64,000 bases of DNA. It comes from an uncultured Tateyamaria sp. (GTDB lineage: Bacteria > Pseudomonadota > Alphaproteobacteria > Rhodobacterales > Rhodobacteraceae). The notes under the pieces are model-generated. The model was not told the DNA's origin. It ran no database searches and saw only the letters and a program-made list of their open reading frames with translations. Where the stretch lies: the NCBI RefSeq assembly GCF_947503045.1, contig NZ_CANNCF010000003.1:62001-126000 (forward strand), in the 5' to 3' direction. Positions 51,050 through 60,091 of the stretch are shown piece after piece (within the stretch, counting starts at the first letter, position 1; every line of letters starts with the position of its first letter). The translations under genes were made by a program, and so were the position numbers.

Positions 51050-52636
51050 TCAGACCGCGGCGGCGTGCCGATCTTGCATCCACGCATCAAGGGTCGCGAT
51101 CTCGTCCGCGCTCAGACGCAAGCCCAGCTTGTTGCGCCGCCAGACCACGTCCTGGGCGGTGCGGGCATATTCATGGGTCATCAGGTGGTCGATCTCGCGC
51201 GCGGTCAGGGTCGCGCCAAAGGCTTCGCCGAGATCGTCAGCACTGACCGCCTCGCCCAGAACGTCCCAGGCATCGGTGCCATAGGCCTTGACCAGACGCC
51301 GCGCCCAGAAATCATCGAGGAACGGGTAGTCGACATGCAGCTTGCGGATCAGGCTGGCCACCCCATTGACCGGAAAATCACCCCCGGGCAGCGGCACGCC
51401 CGCGCTCCAATGGCCCGAGGTGCCGGGAAAGAACGGCACGATCTTGTCCATCGCATCCTCGGCCAGCTTTCGGTAGGTGGTGATTTTGCCGCCAAAGATG
51501 TTCAGGATCGGCGCGCCGCCATTTGTATCCACCTTGAGCGTATAATCCCGCGTTGCTGCCGTGGCACTGCTGGCCCCGTCATCATAAAGCGGGCGCACCC
51601 CGGAATAGGTCCAGACGATGTCGTCCGCACTGATGGTCTGCTTGAAGTATTTGTTTGCGAAATCAATCAGGTAGTCCTGCTCGACATCGGTGCATTCGGG
51701 CCGCACATCGGGGTCGTGATGTTCGGCGTCCGTGGTGCCGATCAGAGTGAAATCCGTCTCGTAAGGAATGGCAAAAATGATGCGCCCATCTGTGCCCTGA
51801 AAGAAGTAGCACTTGTCGTGATCAAACAGCCGCTTGGTGATAATGTGGCTGCCACGTACCAGCCGCACACCCTCGTTTGACTTGAGCCCCAGCTTGCCGT
51901 GGATGATGTCACCGACCCACGGACCACCGGCATTGACCAGCATCCGCGCCTTGATCACTTCGGTGGTGTCCGTGGCCAGATCGCGCACGGTGATATCCCA
52001 ATGATCGCCTGTCCGTTTGGCCCCTTCGACCTTGGTGCGCACCATGATCCGGGCGCCGCGCTGTTCGGCATCACGGGCGTTCAGGACCACAAGGCGCGAG
52101 TCCTCGATCCAGCAATCGGAATACTCATAAGCCTTTTCAAACTTGTCGATCAGAGGCGCGCCTTCGGGGGCGGTGCGCAGGTTCAGCGTAGAGGTGGCGG
52201 GCAGGATTTTGCGCCCCCCCAGATTGTCATACATAAACAGGCCCAGACGTATCATCCACGCAGGCCGCCGCCCCTTCATCCAGGGCATGACGCGGGCGAG
52301 TATTTTCGAGACCGGCGTTTCCCCCTCGAACCTCATATCGGCGCTGTAGGGCAGCACAAAGCGCATGGGCCAGCTGATATGGGGCATGGCACGCAGCAGG
52401 ATTTCGCGTTCCTCCAGCGCGTGGCGTACGAGGTTGATCTCGAAATATTCAAGGTAGCGCAGCCCGCCGTGAAACAGCTTGGTCGAGGCCGAGGACGTGG
52501 CCGAGGCCAGATCATTCATCTCGGCCAGAGCCACGCTCATGTTGCGCCCCGCCGCATCCCGCGCGATGCCGCAGCCGTTGATCCCGCCGCCGATCACGAA
52601 CAGGTCGTAGGTTTTTGTCTCTGTGTCAGCGGCCAT
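51050..52636 (-). CDS. glpD: Aerobic glycerol-3-phosphate dehydrogenase
   Basis: A 528 aa FAD enzyme from ATG 52636, which follows GGAGAG by about 7 nt. FAD motif DLFVIGGGINGCGIARDAAGRN is near the N-terminus. SSASTKLFHGGLRYLEY, NAGGPWVGDI, FAIPYETDFTLIGTTDAEH and TYSGVRPLYDDG are GlpD signatures. It oxidises sn-glycerol 3-phosphate to dihydroxyacetone phosphate at the inner membrane, feeding quinone. The track start at 52672 is a possible 12-residue extension. No glpK or glpF is beside it. Confidence 0.95.
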   Translation of the reverse strand: MAADTETKTYDLFVIGGGINGCGIARDAAGRNMSVALAEMNDLASATSSASTKLFHGGLRYLEYFEINLVRHALEEREILLRAMPHISWPMRFVLPYSADMRFEGETPVSKILARVMPWMKGRRPAWMIRLGLFMYDNLGGRKILPATSTLNLRTAPEGAPLIDKFEKAYEYSDCWIEDSRLVVLNARDAEQRGARIMVRTKVEGAKRTGDHWDITVRDLATDTTEVIKARMLVNAGGPWVGDIIHGKLGLKSNEGVRLVRGSHIITKRLFDHDKCYFFQGTDGRIIFAIPYETDFTLIGTTDAEHHDPDVRPECTDVEQDYLIDFANKYFKQTISADDIVWTYSGVRPLYDDGASSATAATRDYTLKVDTNGGAPILNIFGGKITTYRKLAEDAMDKIVPFFPGTSGHWSAGVPLPGGDFPVNGVASLIRKLHVDYPFLDDFWARRLVKAYGTDAWDVLGEAVSADDLGEAFGATLTAREIDHLMTHEYARTAQDVVWRRNKLGLRLSADEIATLDAWMQDRHAAAV

Positions 52637-52867
52637 GGGGCGGCTCTCCTCTGGGATGCGGGGCGAGGACATGAGTAGGCACCGACCCGGTCAAGTGCAA
52701 GTTTCGATTCGGTTTTTCGGATTTTGCGCGGGGTCTTGGCCGCGCCCTGCCAGATGCCAGTGCGGATTGCGCAAGCTGGTTTTCGAAAACGGGTGGTTCC
52801 CCGAACCAAACGGCTGTGCCACAGATGGGCGCACTTGATCTGCCCCTGCCTCGAAAGGTCACATGCG

Positions 52868-53794
52868 ATGATCCCGTCCGCTTTCTCTGCCCCTGGTTCG
52901 TTCTGGCGCGGCAACCTGCACACCCATTCGGATCTGTCGGACGGGGCAATTCCCCCGGCCGAGGTTTGCCGTCGTTACAAGGCGGAAGGCTATGATTTCA
53001 TTGCACTTACCGATCACTTCGTTGGCGAGTTTGACTATCCCATCGCCGATACGGTGCCGTTTCGGGATGACGCATTCACCACCATCCTCGGGGCCGAGTT
53101 GCATTCCGGCGCGATGGAGAATGGCGAGTTGTGGCACATCCTCGCGGTGGGACTTCCCGCAGATTTTGCACCCTCGAATTCGCCCCAATTCAACCCGATT
53201 CCCGATCAGGAGACCGGCCCCGAAATCGCGGCCCGCGCCCGTGCTGCCGGGGCCTTTGTTGCAATCGCCCATCCGCAATGGTCGGGCATGACGATGGACG
53301 ATGCCCGCTCGATCACATCGGCCCATGCGGTCGAGATCTATAACCACGGCTGCGCGGTGGAGTGTGATCGCGCGGATGGGATGTTCTATGCCGATCTGCT
53401 GTTGTCCGAGGGGCGGGACGTCACGCTGATTGCCACGGATGATGCACATTTTGAGGCCCCCGACGCCTTTGGCGGCTGGGTCATGGTCAAGGCCGAGGCC
53501 AATGATCCGGACCTGCTGCTGGCCGCCCTGAAGCGCGGGGAATTCTATGCCTCGACTGGCCCGGATCTGCGCGGGATCGAGGTCACCGAGGACGAGGTGA
53601 TTGTCACCTGTTCGACGGCATCCGTGGTCGTGGTGCAGGGGCACGGGTCGGTCGCCCCGGCAGTGTATGGCGCGTCGATGACCCGCGCCGTGATGCCAAT
53701 AAAGCGGCTGCGCAACTCGCCCTGGATACGGGTCACGGTGATCGATGCGGCGGGCAAACGGGCGTGGTCGAACCCGATCCGGCTGGTTGGGTAA
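52868..53794 (+). CDS. PHP domain phosphoesterase
   Basis: A 308 aa protein with polymerase-and-histidinol-phosphatase domain motifs: GNLHTHSDLSDG (HxHxxxSDG), FIALTDHF, LGAELHSG, FVAIAHPQW and IATDDAHF. These supply the His/Asp metal ligands. A smaller C-terminal beta domain (about residues 215-308) ends in ITDAAGKRAW-like VIDAAGKRAWSNPI. It is divergent from glpD. AAAGG 8 nt before ATG 52868 supports the start; the track start at 52724 is rejected. The phosphoester substrate is not known. Confidence 0.87.
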   Translation: MIPSAFSAPGSFWRGNLHTHSDLSDGAIPPAEVCRRYKAEGYDFIALTDHFVGEFDYPIADTVPFRDDAFTTILGAELHSGAMENGELWHILAVGLPADFAPSNSPQFNPIPDQETGPEIAARARAAGAFVAIAHPQWSGMTMDDARSITSAHAVEIYNHGCAVECDRADGMFYADLLLSEGRDVTLIATDDAHFEAPDAFGGWVMVKAEANDPDLLLAALKRGEFYASTGPDLRGIEVTEDEVIVTCSTASVVVVQGHGSVAPAVYGASMTRAVMPIKRLRNSPWIRVTVIDAAGKRAWSNPIRLVG

Positions 53795-53879
53795 GCCACC
53801 GCGCGCAACGCACGGTGGGTGTTGTGCAGCTTAGGGTGACGAATCAGGGTTAACGGCTGTGAAACAAGGGATTTGGGGA

Positions 53880-53934
53880 ATGCACCATGCGTGCACAACC
53901 TGTGCACAACCTGTACACCGCTTATGCACGCTTG
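53880..53934. repeat. Five direct repeats with exact 11 bp period (RTRCAC array)
   Basis: Consecutive 11 bp units read ATGCACCATGC, GTGCACAACCT, GTGCACAACCT, GTACACCGCTT and ATGCACGCTTG. The shared RTRCAC core starts at 53880, 53891, 53902, 53913 and 53924, so all five lie on one face of the helix. The last unit contains TTATGCACG, one base from the DnaA-box form TTATNCACA. The function is unknown. A cooperative protein-binding array is the simplest reading. Confidence 0.8.
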
Positions 53935-53965
53935 GTCGGGTTAACAGAGCGTGCGGTGGGGTTTG

Positions 53966-53980
53966 TTAAGAGAGGGTTAA
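53966..53980. promoter_or_regulatory. CtrA-type site TTAA-N7-TTAA
   Basis: TTAA-GAGAGGG-TTAA has the exact half-site spacing of alphaproteobacterial CtrA boxes. Single TTAAC half-sites lie nearby at about 53850 and 53941. It is a motif match only. Confidence 0.5.
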
Positions 53981-54381
53981 GGGGCGCCTTTGTGGGACCG
54001 GGCTGGCCCTGAAATACCGCGCCGTCCAACCCGGGCCCACGTCGTCAGGAACGCCAATGTAGAGGTTCGCGTGGCGCGCGGCGAAAACGCGTCCGCCAAA
54101 TGGCAAACGATCGAGAGACGGAAAAGAGCAGCTTTTCAGGCATTCCGCCCTTTAACACCTGCGCGTTTTAGAGAACAATTGACCTGCGCCCTGCCTCCTG
54201 AAGTTACAATTACCCAGCTCGAGTCGAACCATTGCAAGACATCTCCCGCGACAAACGTCCTCTCAATTCGACACACCGTCATCTGGTGGAGCCGCGCGGC
54301 GCTGATTTCTGAAAACACTGCGGCGTCGCAGGCTGCACTCCCACCCCATCAAAATCCTCGCATCCGGATGAAAACGCTCAC

Positions 54382-56085
54382 ATGATTGTTGGAATAGACC
54401 TCGGCACGACCAATTCCCTGGTATCGGTTTTCACGCCAGATGGGCCCATTTTGATCCCGAATGCGCTAGGGTCCACGTTGACCCCTTCGGCTGTCTATAT
54501 GGACGGCGAAGAGCGCATTCTTGTCGGCGCATCCGCCAAGGATCACCTGATCAACAATCCTCACACGGCGACTGCGCGTTTCAAGCGCCTGATGGGGACG
54601 GACAAGACCTCAACACTTCAGGGCAAGACCTATACACCCGAAGACCTGTCCAGTTTCGTGTTGCGCGCCTTGAAAGCCGACGCCGAGGCGTATCTTGGCG
54701 AAACCGTCACCGAAGCGGTCGTTTCGGTCCCTGCCTATTTCAACGAAATTCAGCGCAATGCGACCATCAATGCGGCCAAACTGGCGGGGTTGACCGTGCG
54801 CCGCCTGATCAATGAACCCACGGCGGCGGCCCTGGCCTATGGATTACAGGACAAGGAGGCCGAGAACACGTTTCTTGTCGTCGATCTGGGCGGTGGCACC
54901 TTTGATGTGTCGATCCTTGAGATGTTTTCAGGGGTGATGGAAGTGCGCTCTTCTGCGGGGGATGCGTTTCTGGGGGGTGAGGATTTCACCAACCGCATTC
55001 TGGATCATTTCCAAGAACAACTGGGGCGTAAGGCCACCGATCTGTCAGCCGCTGATCTGTCACGTCTGCGCAAGCTGGCAGATCAGGCCAAATGCCGTAT
55101 CTCTGACGAACCGCGGGTGAGCGTGGACTATCGCGACGGAGAGCAGGCGCACACGCTGACCCTGAGCCGCGATACCTTTGCGACGCTCAGCGAGGACCTG
55201 ATCAACCGAATGAAGGTTCCGTTGCAACGGGCCATTTCGGACGCCAACCTCAAGGCCTCAGAAATTGATCGGATCGTTCTTGTCGGGGGTGCCACCCGGA
55301 TGCCGTCGGTGCGCAATCTGATTGCCAAACTGTTCAAACGGTTTCCCGAGCATTCGATTGATCCAGACACGGTTGTCGCGTTGGGCGCGGCTGTGCAGGC
55401 CGGGCTGGTTGCGCGTGACGCGGCACTTGATGATGTCGTGATGACAGATGTCTGTCCGTTCACTTTGGGCTTTGAGACGTCACACAGAACAGGCCCGGAT
55501 GGTCAGGACGAACACGGCATTTTTTCACCCCTGATCGAGCGCAACACGACGATCCCGGCAAGTCGCAACACAATTGTGGAGGCCTCTCAGAAGGGTCAGA
55601 CGCGGATCGATCTCAAGGTCTTTCAGGGCGAGGCGCCTTATGTGAAGGACAACATTCCGATCGGGTCTTATCAGTTTGCCCTGCCCTACAACCGGCACGA
55701 CTACGAAAAAGTCGATGTCCGTTTCACCTATGACAGCTCCGGTGTGCTTGAAGTCATCTCGACCGTCGTGTCCACCGGGCAATCCAAAACGCTGATCATC
55801 GAAAACGCGCCCGGTGCGATGAGCGCGCAGATGATTGCAAAGCGGTTCAAGGAGTTGGAGAAGATCAAGGTGCATCCTCGCGATCTGGCCGTGAACGAGG
55901 CGTTGATTTCGCAAGCGTCGGCCGCCTATGCAAATGCGCTTGGCGTGCAGCGTCAGGAAATCGGTTTCCTGCTGAGCGAATTTGAGACGGTGCTGCGCAC
56001 CTATGACAATCGCGCCATTGAACAGGGGCGGCGCAAGCTGGGCGAATACCTGAGCGCAATTGACGGGGCCGGTGTGTTTGACTGA
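54382..56085 (+). CDS. HscC-type Hsp70 chaperone
   Basis: A 567 aa Hsp70. [10 protein letters not shown]-like [51 protein letters not shown] and [13 protein letters not shown] are the ATPase motifs. The substrate-binding part is short and the helical lid reduced, as in HscC (about 556 aa) rather than DnaK (about 640 aa). In E. coli, HscC works with the J proteins DjlB/DjlC. It is the first gene of a three-gene operon and overlaps the J-like gene. Confidence 0.9.
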   Translation: MIVGIDLGTTNSLVSVFTPDGPILIPNALGSTLTPSAVYMDGEERILVGASAKDHLINNPHTATARFKRLMGTDKTSTLQGKTYTPEDLSSFVLRALKADAEAYLGETVTEAVVSVPAYFNEIQRNATINAAKLAGLTVRRLINEPTAAALAYGLQDKEAENTFLVVDLGGGTFDVSILEMFSGVMEVRSSAGDAFLGGEDFTNRILDHFQEQLGRKATDLSAADLSRLRKLADQAKCRISDEPRVSVDYRDGEQAHTLTLSRDTFATLSEDLINRMKVPLQRAISDANLKASEIDRIVLVGGATRMPSVRNLIAKLFKRFPEHSIDPDTVVALGAAVQAGLVARDAALDDVVMTDVCPFTLGFETSHRTGPDGQDEHGIFSPLIERNTTIPASRNTIVEASQKGQTRIDLKVFQGEAPYVKDNIPIGSYQFALPYNRHDYEKVDVRFTYDSSGVLEVISTVVSTGQSKTLIIENAPGAMSAQMIAKRFKELEKIKVHPRDLAVNEALISQASAAYANALGVQRQEIGFLLSEFETVLRTYDNRAIEQGRRKLGEYLSAIDGAGVFD

Positions 56086-57373
56086 TCCGTTCAAATTGCT
56101 TGGTTTGAACCGGGCCACCGCGACAGAGGCAGAGGTCAAAACCGCCTATGCCGCTTTGCTCAAAACCACCCGCCCCGAAGACGATCGCGCGGCGTTTATG
56201 GCGCTGCGCGAAGCTTTTACCAATGCGCGCGCCATCGCGCGGGGCAATGACACCCGTCGCGCAGCGCAGCCCGCACCCGAGATCAGCGAAGATCGCCCAG
56301 AGCCCGCCCCAACGCCCGTCACGCCGGTCAAGTGGACGTTTCACAAGCACATCGGCTGGCGCACCGCTGATAACGCCTATGGGCTTCTGGTAAAGGACAC
56401 GCTGGAATGGATGCTTGGCGGCGGCAAGGATGAAGACGTCTTTGTCGCGCAGGTTTCTGAACGCATGATTGCCAATGAAGACATCGAAGAGGCCCATTTC
56501 CGCGCAGAACTGATCAACTATATTCTGGCCAAGGGCGATACCGAGCATAAGGGCGATCATTTGCCGCAATGGGAACTGTTCGAGATCACCCGCCCGACGT
56601 GGCTGAACGACACCTTGATGGTTGTGTTGGCCAATGACCTGCGTCTCTTTGAAAGCAAACCCACCGACAGCTACAGCGCGCGCGCCTACAACGTCGTGCT
56701 GAACCTTTTCCAACCGGTGCTGGATCGCGCAAATCTTGCGGGTGATGTGCCCGATCCGGTCGATGCGGCAGGTCTGTTTGCAGAAGAACAGAACGCATAC
56801 GGCAAGGACGACCACGGCTCCCACTTTGATCGCGCCGAGATGAAGTGGAAAGACATGTCCCCGGTGGGTACCGCCATGCAGGACATAGACGCGGCTATCC
56901 AGCGTGGGCTGTGGGACCTGCCCGATCAGATCAAGGCCATTCTGGCGCGCGACGAGTTGCAGGTCATTGACGAGTATCAGGACCTCGACAACCGGCTGCG
57001 CGCCAAAATCTGTGAGGCGACCGGTCAGCACAGCAGCGATGGTGAACTGGTCTATCCCAGTTGGCTGACCCGCAAATTGCTTGTGTTGCTGGACGACACC
57101 TTCGGCTGGAGCAGACATCACGGGCGCCACACTTGGGAGCGCCATCAGTTCAGTTGGCTGCACAGGGTCATCGCGCGTAACCGCAAAATTCAAGGCGATG
57201 CGCCCGCCTTTCGCGCCGCACCCGATGCTCGGTTTGCTTCACATGGCGCGCGGCACAGGCAACCATCGGAGTCCCGCGGGCTCTGGTCGATCATCTACAA
57301 CAAACCGATGGTCCTTCTGGCCGGGTATCTGGGGTACCGCGTGCTTCAGATCGTTCTCAGGCTGGCCACGTGA
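56072..57373 (+). CDS. J-domain-like membrane protein lacking HPD
   Basis: A 433 aa protein. Residues about 3-55 align with a J domain ([45 protein letters not shown]). RPE stands where HPD, required to activate Hsp70, is expected. A soluble helical middle follows, and the C-terminus ends in one membrane helix (MVLLAGYLGYRVLQIVL). The plan, N-terminal J-like domain and C-terminal anchor, is that of DjlB/DjlC. The start codon is uncertain: GTG 56072 is used, TTG 56060 or 56078 are possible. The end overlaps the next gene (GTGA). Confidence 0.78.
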   Translation: MCLTDPFKLLGLNRATATEAEVKTAYAALLKTTRPEDDRAAFMALREAFTNARAIARGNDTRRAAQPAPEISEDRPEPAPTPVTPVKWTFHKHIGWRTADNAYGLLVKDTLEWMLGGGKDEDVFVAQVSERMIANEDIEEAHFRAELINYILAKGDTEHKGDHLPQWELFEITRPTWLNDTLMVVLANDLRLFESKPTDSYSARAYNVVLNLFQPVLDRANLAGDVPDPVDAAGLFAEEQNAYGKDDHGSHFDRAEMKWKDMSPVGTAMQDIDAAIQRGLWDLPDQIKAILARDELQVIDEYQDLDNRLRAKICEATGQHSSDGELVYPSWLTRKLLVLLDDTFGWSRHHGRHTWERHQFSWLHRVIARNRKIQGDAPAFRAAPDARFASHGARHRQPSESRGLWSIIYNKPMVLLAGYLGYRVLQIVLRLAT

Positions 57374-59256
57374 GAGTGCCGTTCGCCAACTCGGCCCCAT
57401 TGCGGAAATGGCGTGATGCGATCATTGCGCATGTCGCGCGGCACTCTGCTCAGCGGCCCCGATTGGCGCGGTTCGCCAAGTTTTCCGCTGTTATGGGCAT
57501 TGTTGTGGGCATTGAAGCGGTGCTGCCGTCTTCTGTTTTGACGGGTCTGGATCACCCCGATCCTCCTGCGGTCGCGTGGTTTATGGATGACATTGCGATG
57601 CCTGCCGCGCCTTTGACCTATGGGGATGTTGCGGGCAGCGCGGACTGGTTGTGGGCGCTGGGGTCGATCACGCAAAGCGATATGCGGGAACGGTTGGACG
57701 CCGATATAGCCATAATGAGCAAGAAGATGACAGATGCCGAACGCGCGCGGCCGGTCTTGAATTCATGGCTCCGCAATTCAGACAACGCGACAAATCAGGT
57801 CATGCTTGAGGGGTTGAAGGCCGCGCATGACTCCCTTGGTGCGTTTTTCGATGTAAATGTCAAACCTGCGGATGCGGCCATCGACCATGTACTTTTGCAT
57901 GTGCAAGCGACCGCTGACGCAGTGACAGCGGAGCGCAGGGAATTACTGGTAGCCGCAGAAAAAGCGTTTTTGGACTACCGCGCCACGATGGACGAAGGTG
58001 CCAATGTCTCTGAAGATCCTGTCGCCTCCGAGCTGAGGCTTGCATCCAGCAAAGCGAACACTGCATGGTTAAATGCAACCGGCATTGCACTTATCTATCG
58101 TGCAAAACACCGCAGGTATGCGTGGGTACCGGACGCATTGAACACAGATTACGCGTTTCCCCAATTCGAGCGCCCCATCGTAATATATGAAGACCGCCTC
58201 AGGTTCGTTACAGAGAGTGCGTCCGTTGAAACCGGACCTGGCGATAGCAACGGCGCCATCGGAGCTCTTCGGGCTGTGAAACGCGCCGTAACCGGTGCCC
58301 GGCGCGCGCCAGTCCGACACTTCGTACATTTTCGGTGTGGCCTGTCCTTTGTCTCGGACCAAAGCGGCACAACTGCAACACCGGTTTGCGAAATGGCGGC
58401 CCCGTTGGCGATCAACTATGACCTGACCGGGCAAGGTTGCGAGGCTGGCGACTTTGCCCGGGGTGAGATCACCGATCTGATCAAGGCCGGGACCCACATT
58501 GCGGGCGATTTATGCAAGGAAAGCTGGATTTTTCCCCATCTGAACGTCGTGTTCACACCGGACAGTTTTACGGTGCACCCCCCTGTGCCAACCGGGATCG
58601 CCCCAAATACCGGCGTCCGTGCCCCCCTCAGCCTTTGGTCGCTGACATGGAACGGGCAAGCGCATGTGCTGGACCAACCGCGCCGGTTTCCATGGGATGG
58701 GGGGCTGAAAGCGTTGCCAGAATTGACGCTGACCCACGGGGTCCGACCGGGTGTCGCCACGCCACGGATTTGGCGGGATTTTGATGCGGCGCGCCCCGGC
58801 ACGGACATCCCGGCAGCGATCAGCGCCGACGCGGGTCCGGCGCACAGATTTATCGGTACCAGCTACGAAAGACAGGTGTCGCTCGCACGGTTCACCGAGC
58901 CCATGCGACTGATGAAACTGGGCACCGAACCCACGCCACTGCGCGATGCCGATGCATCTTTTGTCAAAAGACTGCGTCAACTGCAGGCTATGGTCAAACG
59001 CGTGGCTTTGGAAACGCGGCAAAGCGCAGCGGAAAATGGTGAAACCTATGCCGGTGGTGAATTCTGTGAATTGGGCCGCTCACAGTCAATCTTGGACACA
59101 AACACCCGGGACCCGTTCTACGAAGAACTCCAGGCGCTCGCGCGTTCGATGTCATCCCCGACCTGCGAAACATATTACGCCTACAACAGGATTTTGGAGC
59201 ACGTGCTGCATACGCGCTCTGATGGATCATGGCTTTGGCTGCTGGAGAGGAACTGA
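57370..59256 (+). CDS. 628 aa membrane-anchored protein of unknown function
   Basis: No family was recognised. The protein starts at a GTG that overlaps the J-like gene stop. Residues about 36-58 (FAKFSAVMGIVVGIEAVLPSSVL) are a single membrane helix. The remaining ~570 residues look soluble: a helical part to about 225, then a beta-rich part with several cysteines (FRCGLSF, PVCEMAA, GQGCEAGD, GDLCKESW) and a helical end (FVKRLRQLQAMVKRVALETRQ; FYEELQALARSM). The cysteines suggest a periplasmic location. It is the third gene of the Hsp70 operon and may be a client or partner. Confidence 0.75.
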   Translation: MRVPFANSAPLRKWRDAIIAHVARHSAQRPRLARFAKFSAVMGIVVGIEAVLPSSVLTGLDHPDPPAVAWFMDDIAMPAAPLTYGDVAGSADWLWALGSITQSDMRERLDADIAIMSKKMTDAERARPVLNSWLRNSDNATNQVMLEGLKAAHDSLGAFFDVNVKPADAAIDHVLLHVQATADAVTAERRELLVAAEKAFLDYRATMDEGANVSEDPVASELRLASSKANTAWLNATGIALIYRAKHRRYAWVPDALNTDYAFPQFERPIVIYEDRLRFVTESASVETGPGDSNGAIGALRAVKRAVTGARRAPVRHFVHFRCGLSFVSDQSGTTATPVCEMAAPLAINYDLTGQGCEAGDFARGEITDLIKAGTHIAGDLCKESWIFPHLNVVFTPDSFTVHPPVPTGIAPNTGVRAPLSLWSLTWNGQAHVLDQPRRFPWDGGLKALPELTLTHGVRPGVATPRIWRDFDAARPGTDIPAAISADAGPAHRFIGTSYERQVSLARFTEPMRLMKLGTEPTPLRDADASFVKRLRQLQAMVKRVALETRQSAAENGETYAGGEFCELGRSQSILDTNTRDPFYEELQALARSMSSPTCETYYAYNRILEHVLHTRSDGSWLWLLERN

Positions 59257-59327
59257 GGACCCTGAAATTCAGGTAGTGGTTTGATGCGGGCTCAGGCCGT
59301 TTTGAGTAGCGAAGGCGCCTGATGAAC

Positions 59328-59722
59328 ATGCCCAAATCTGCGCACTTAGATGCCAATCGACAAGGGCGTGGCACAACATTGGCGATTTCTGCGACATCGA
59401 CGACTGGCACCCCGACGTGAGCGGTTGCACATTGAAGGTTATGGACGGATCGCTTGTCCACGTTCTGACCACCCAAGACGGGGTCGCCGTCACGCAAAAG
59501 CGGATCGCCCACGAGGCCAGCCTGTCCTACACATACAAGACCGTCGGGGCATCAGTGCCAATCGAGAATTATACCGCGACCCTGTCGGTCGAGCCTTTGG
59601 GCACGTCTATGGTCGAGTGGTATGCACATTTCTCGTCTGATGATCCCGCAATGGAACAACGCGTTGTGGACGAGATCGAAGCGGGCCTTGCCGCGATAGA
59701 AGTGTTGCTGGCGTTGCGCTGA
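59328..59722 (+). pseudogene. SRPBCC (polyketide cyclase/START) family gene with a frameshift
   Basis: In one frame an N-terminus reads MPKSAHLDANRQG. In another frame the continuation is AWHNIGDFCDIDDWHPDVSGCTL, then LSYTYKTVGASVPIENYTATLSV and VEWYAHFSSDD. Joined, they give an SRPBCC protein of about 130 aa. The frames switch near 59366, consistent with loss of one base. A GTG at 59417 could start a truncated 101 aa product, as in the ORF track. A sequencing error is the main alternative. Confidence 0.65.
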
Positions 59723-60091
59723 GGCGTTGCGGGGCCAGATGGACGGGCGCTTTTTTTTGTTCGTCTGGCTTGCGCACCGACTGGGCCGCTCAGGTTGTCG
59801 ATGCGTTTTTCAGCGCCGAACACGCCGTCCGATGATGCTTTGGCGAAACATGCAAACGGCCCTGAGAGATGCACCACCACGCAGCGCTCGCATACGCATC
59901 GCGGATATGCGCGGCCTGTGCCAGGGACATACCTACCCGATTTTTCGCAGCACATGATCAAACAGGCACACGGCGCATAGTCCGTTTGCGACCACAGGTC
60001 GAAAACGGAACAGACGGTCATGTATGATTCTGGCCAACTGACCCTCGGGCCGCATTCTGGCCTATCACAAATTACGGACAGGAGATGACGG
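59723..60091. other. Intergenic, no gene recognised
   Basis: These 369 bp hold only short ORFs without recognisable domains, and the tail of a minus-strand shadow of the DMT gene. A run of eight T at 59751-59758 follows a weak GC stem and might end the preceding transcript. GGAG 7 nt before ATG 60092 is the RBS of the next gene. Confidence 0.5.

Larger units (their letters stand above)
53795..54381. other. Long non-coding region with repeats, upstream of the Hsp70 operon
   Basis: These 587 bp hold no credible gene; the 131 aa track ORF (53990-54385) has no recognisable domain. The first part carries an 11 bp-phased TGCAC array, GTTAAC/TTAA motifs and a CtrA-like site (listed separately). The second part (about 54060-54380) is less GC-rich and may hold the promoter of the Hsp70 operon. 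No clear -35/-10 could be picked. Confidence 0.6.

Noticed and set aside
50129-51880. 583 aa plus-strand ORF
   Set aside because: Antisense to the metallophosphoesterase and glpD genes, both with full motif sets.
53880-53934. CRISPR array
   Set aside because: Units are 11 bp with no spacers; CRISPR repeats are 23 bp or longer with unique spacers.
53990-54385. 131 aa ORF in the gap before the Hsp70 gene
   Set aside because: No domain and no plausible RBS; it runs into the Hsp70 start.
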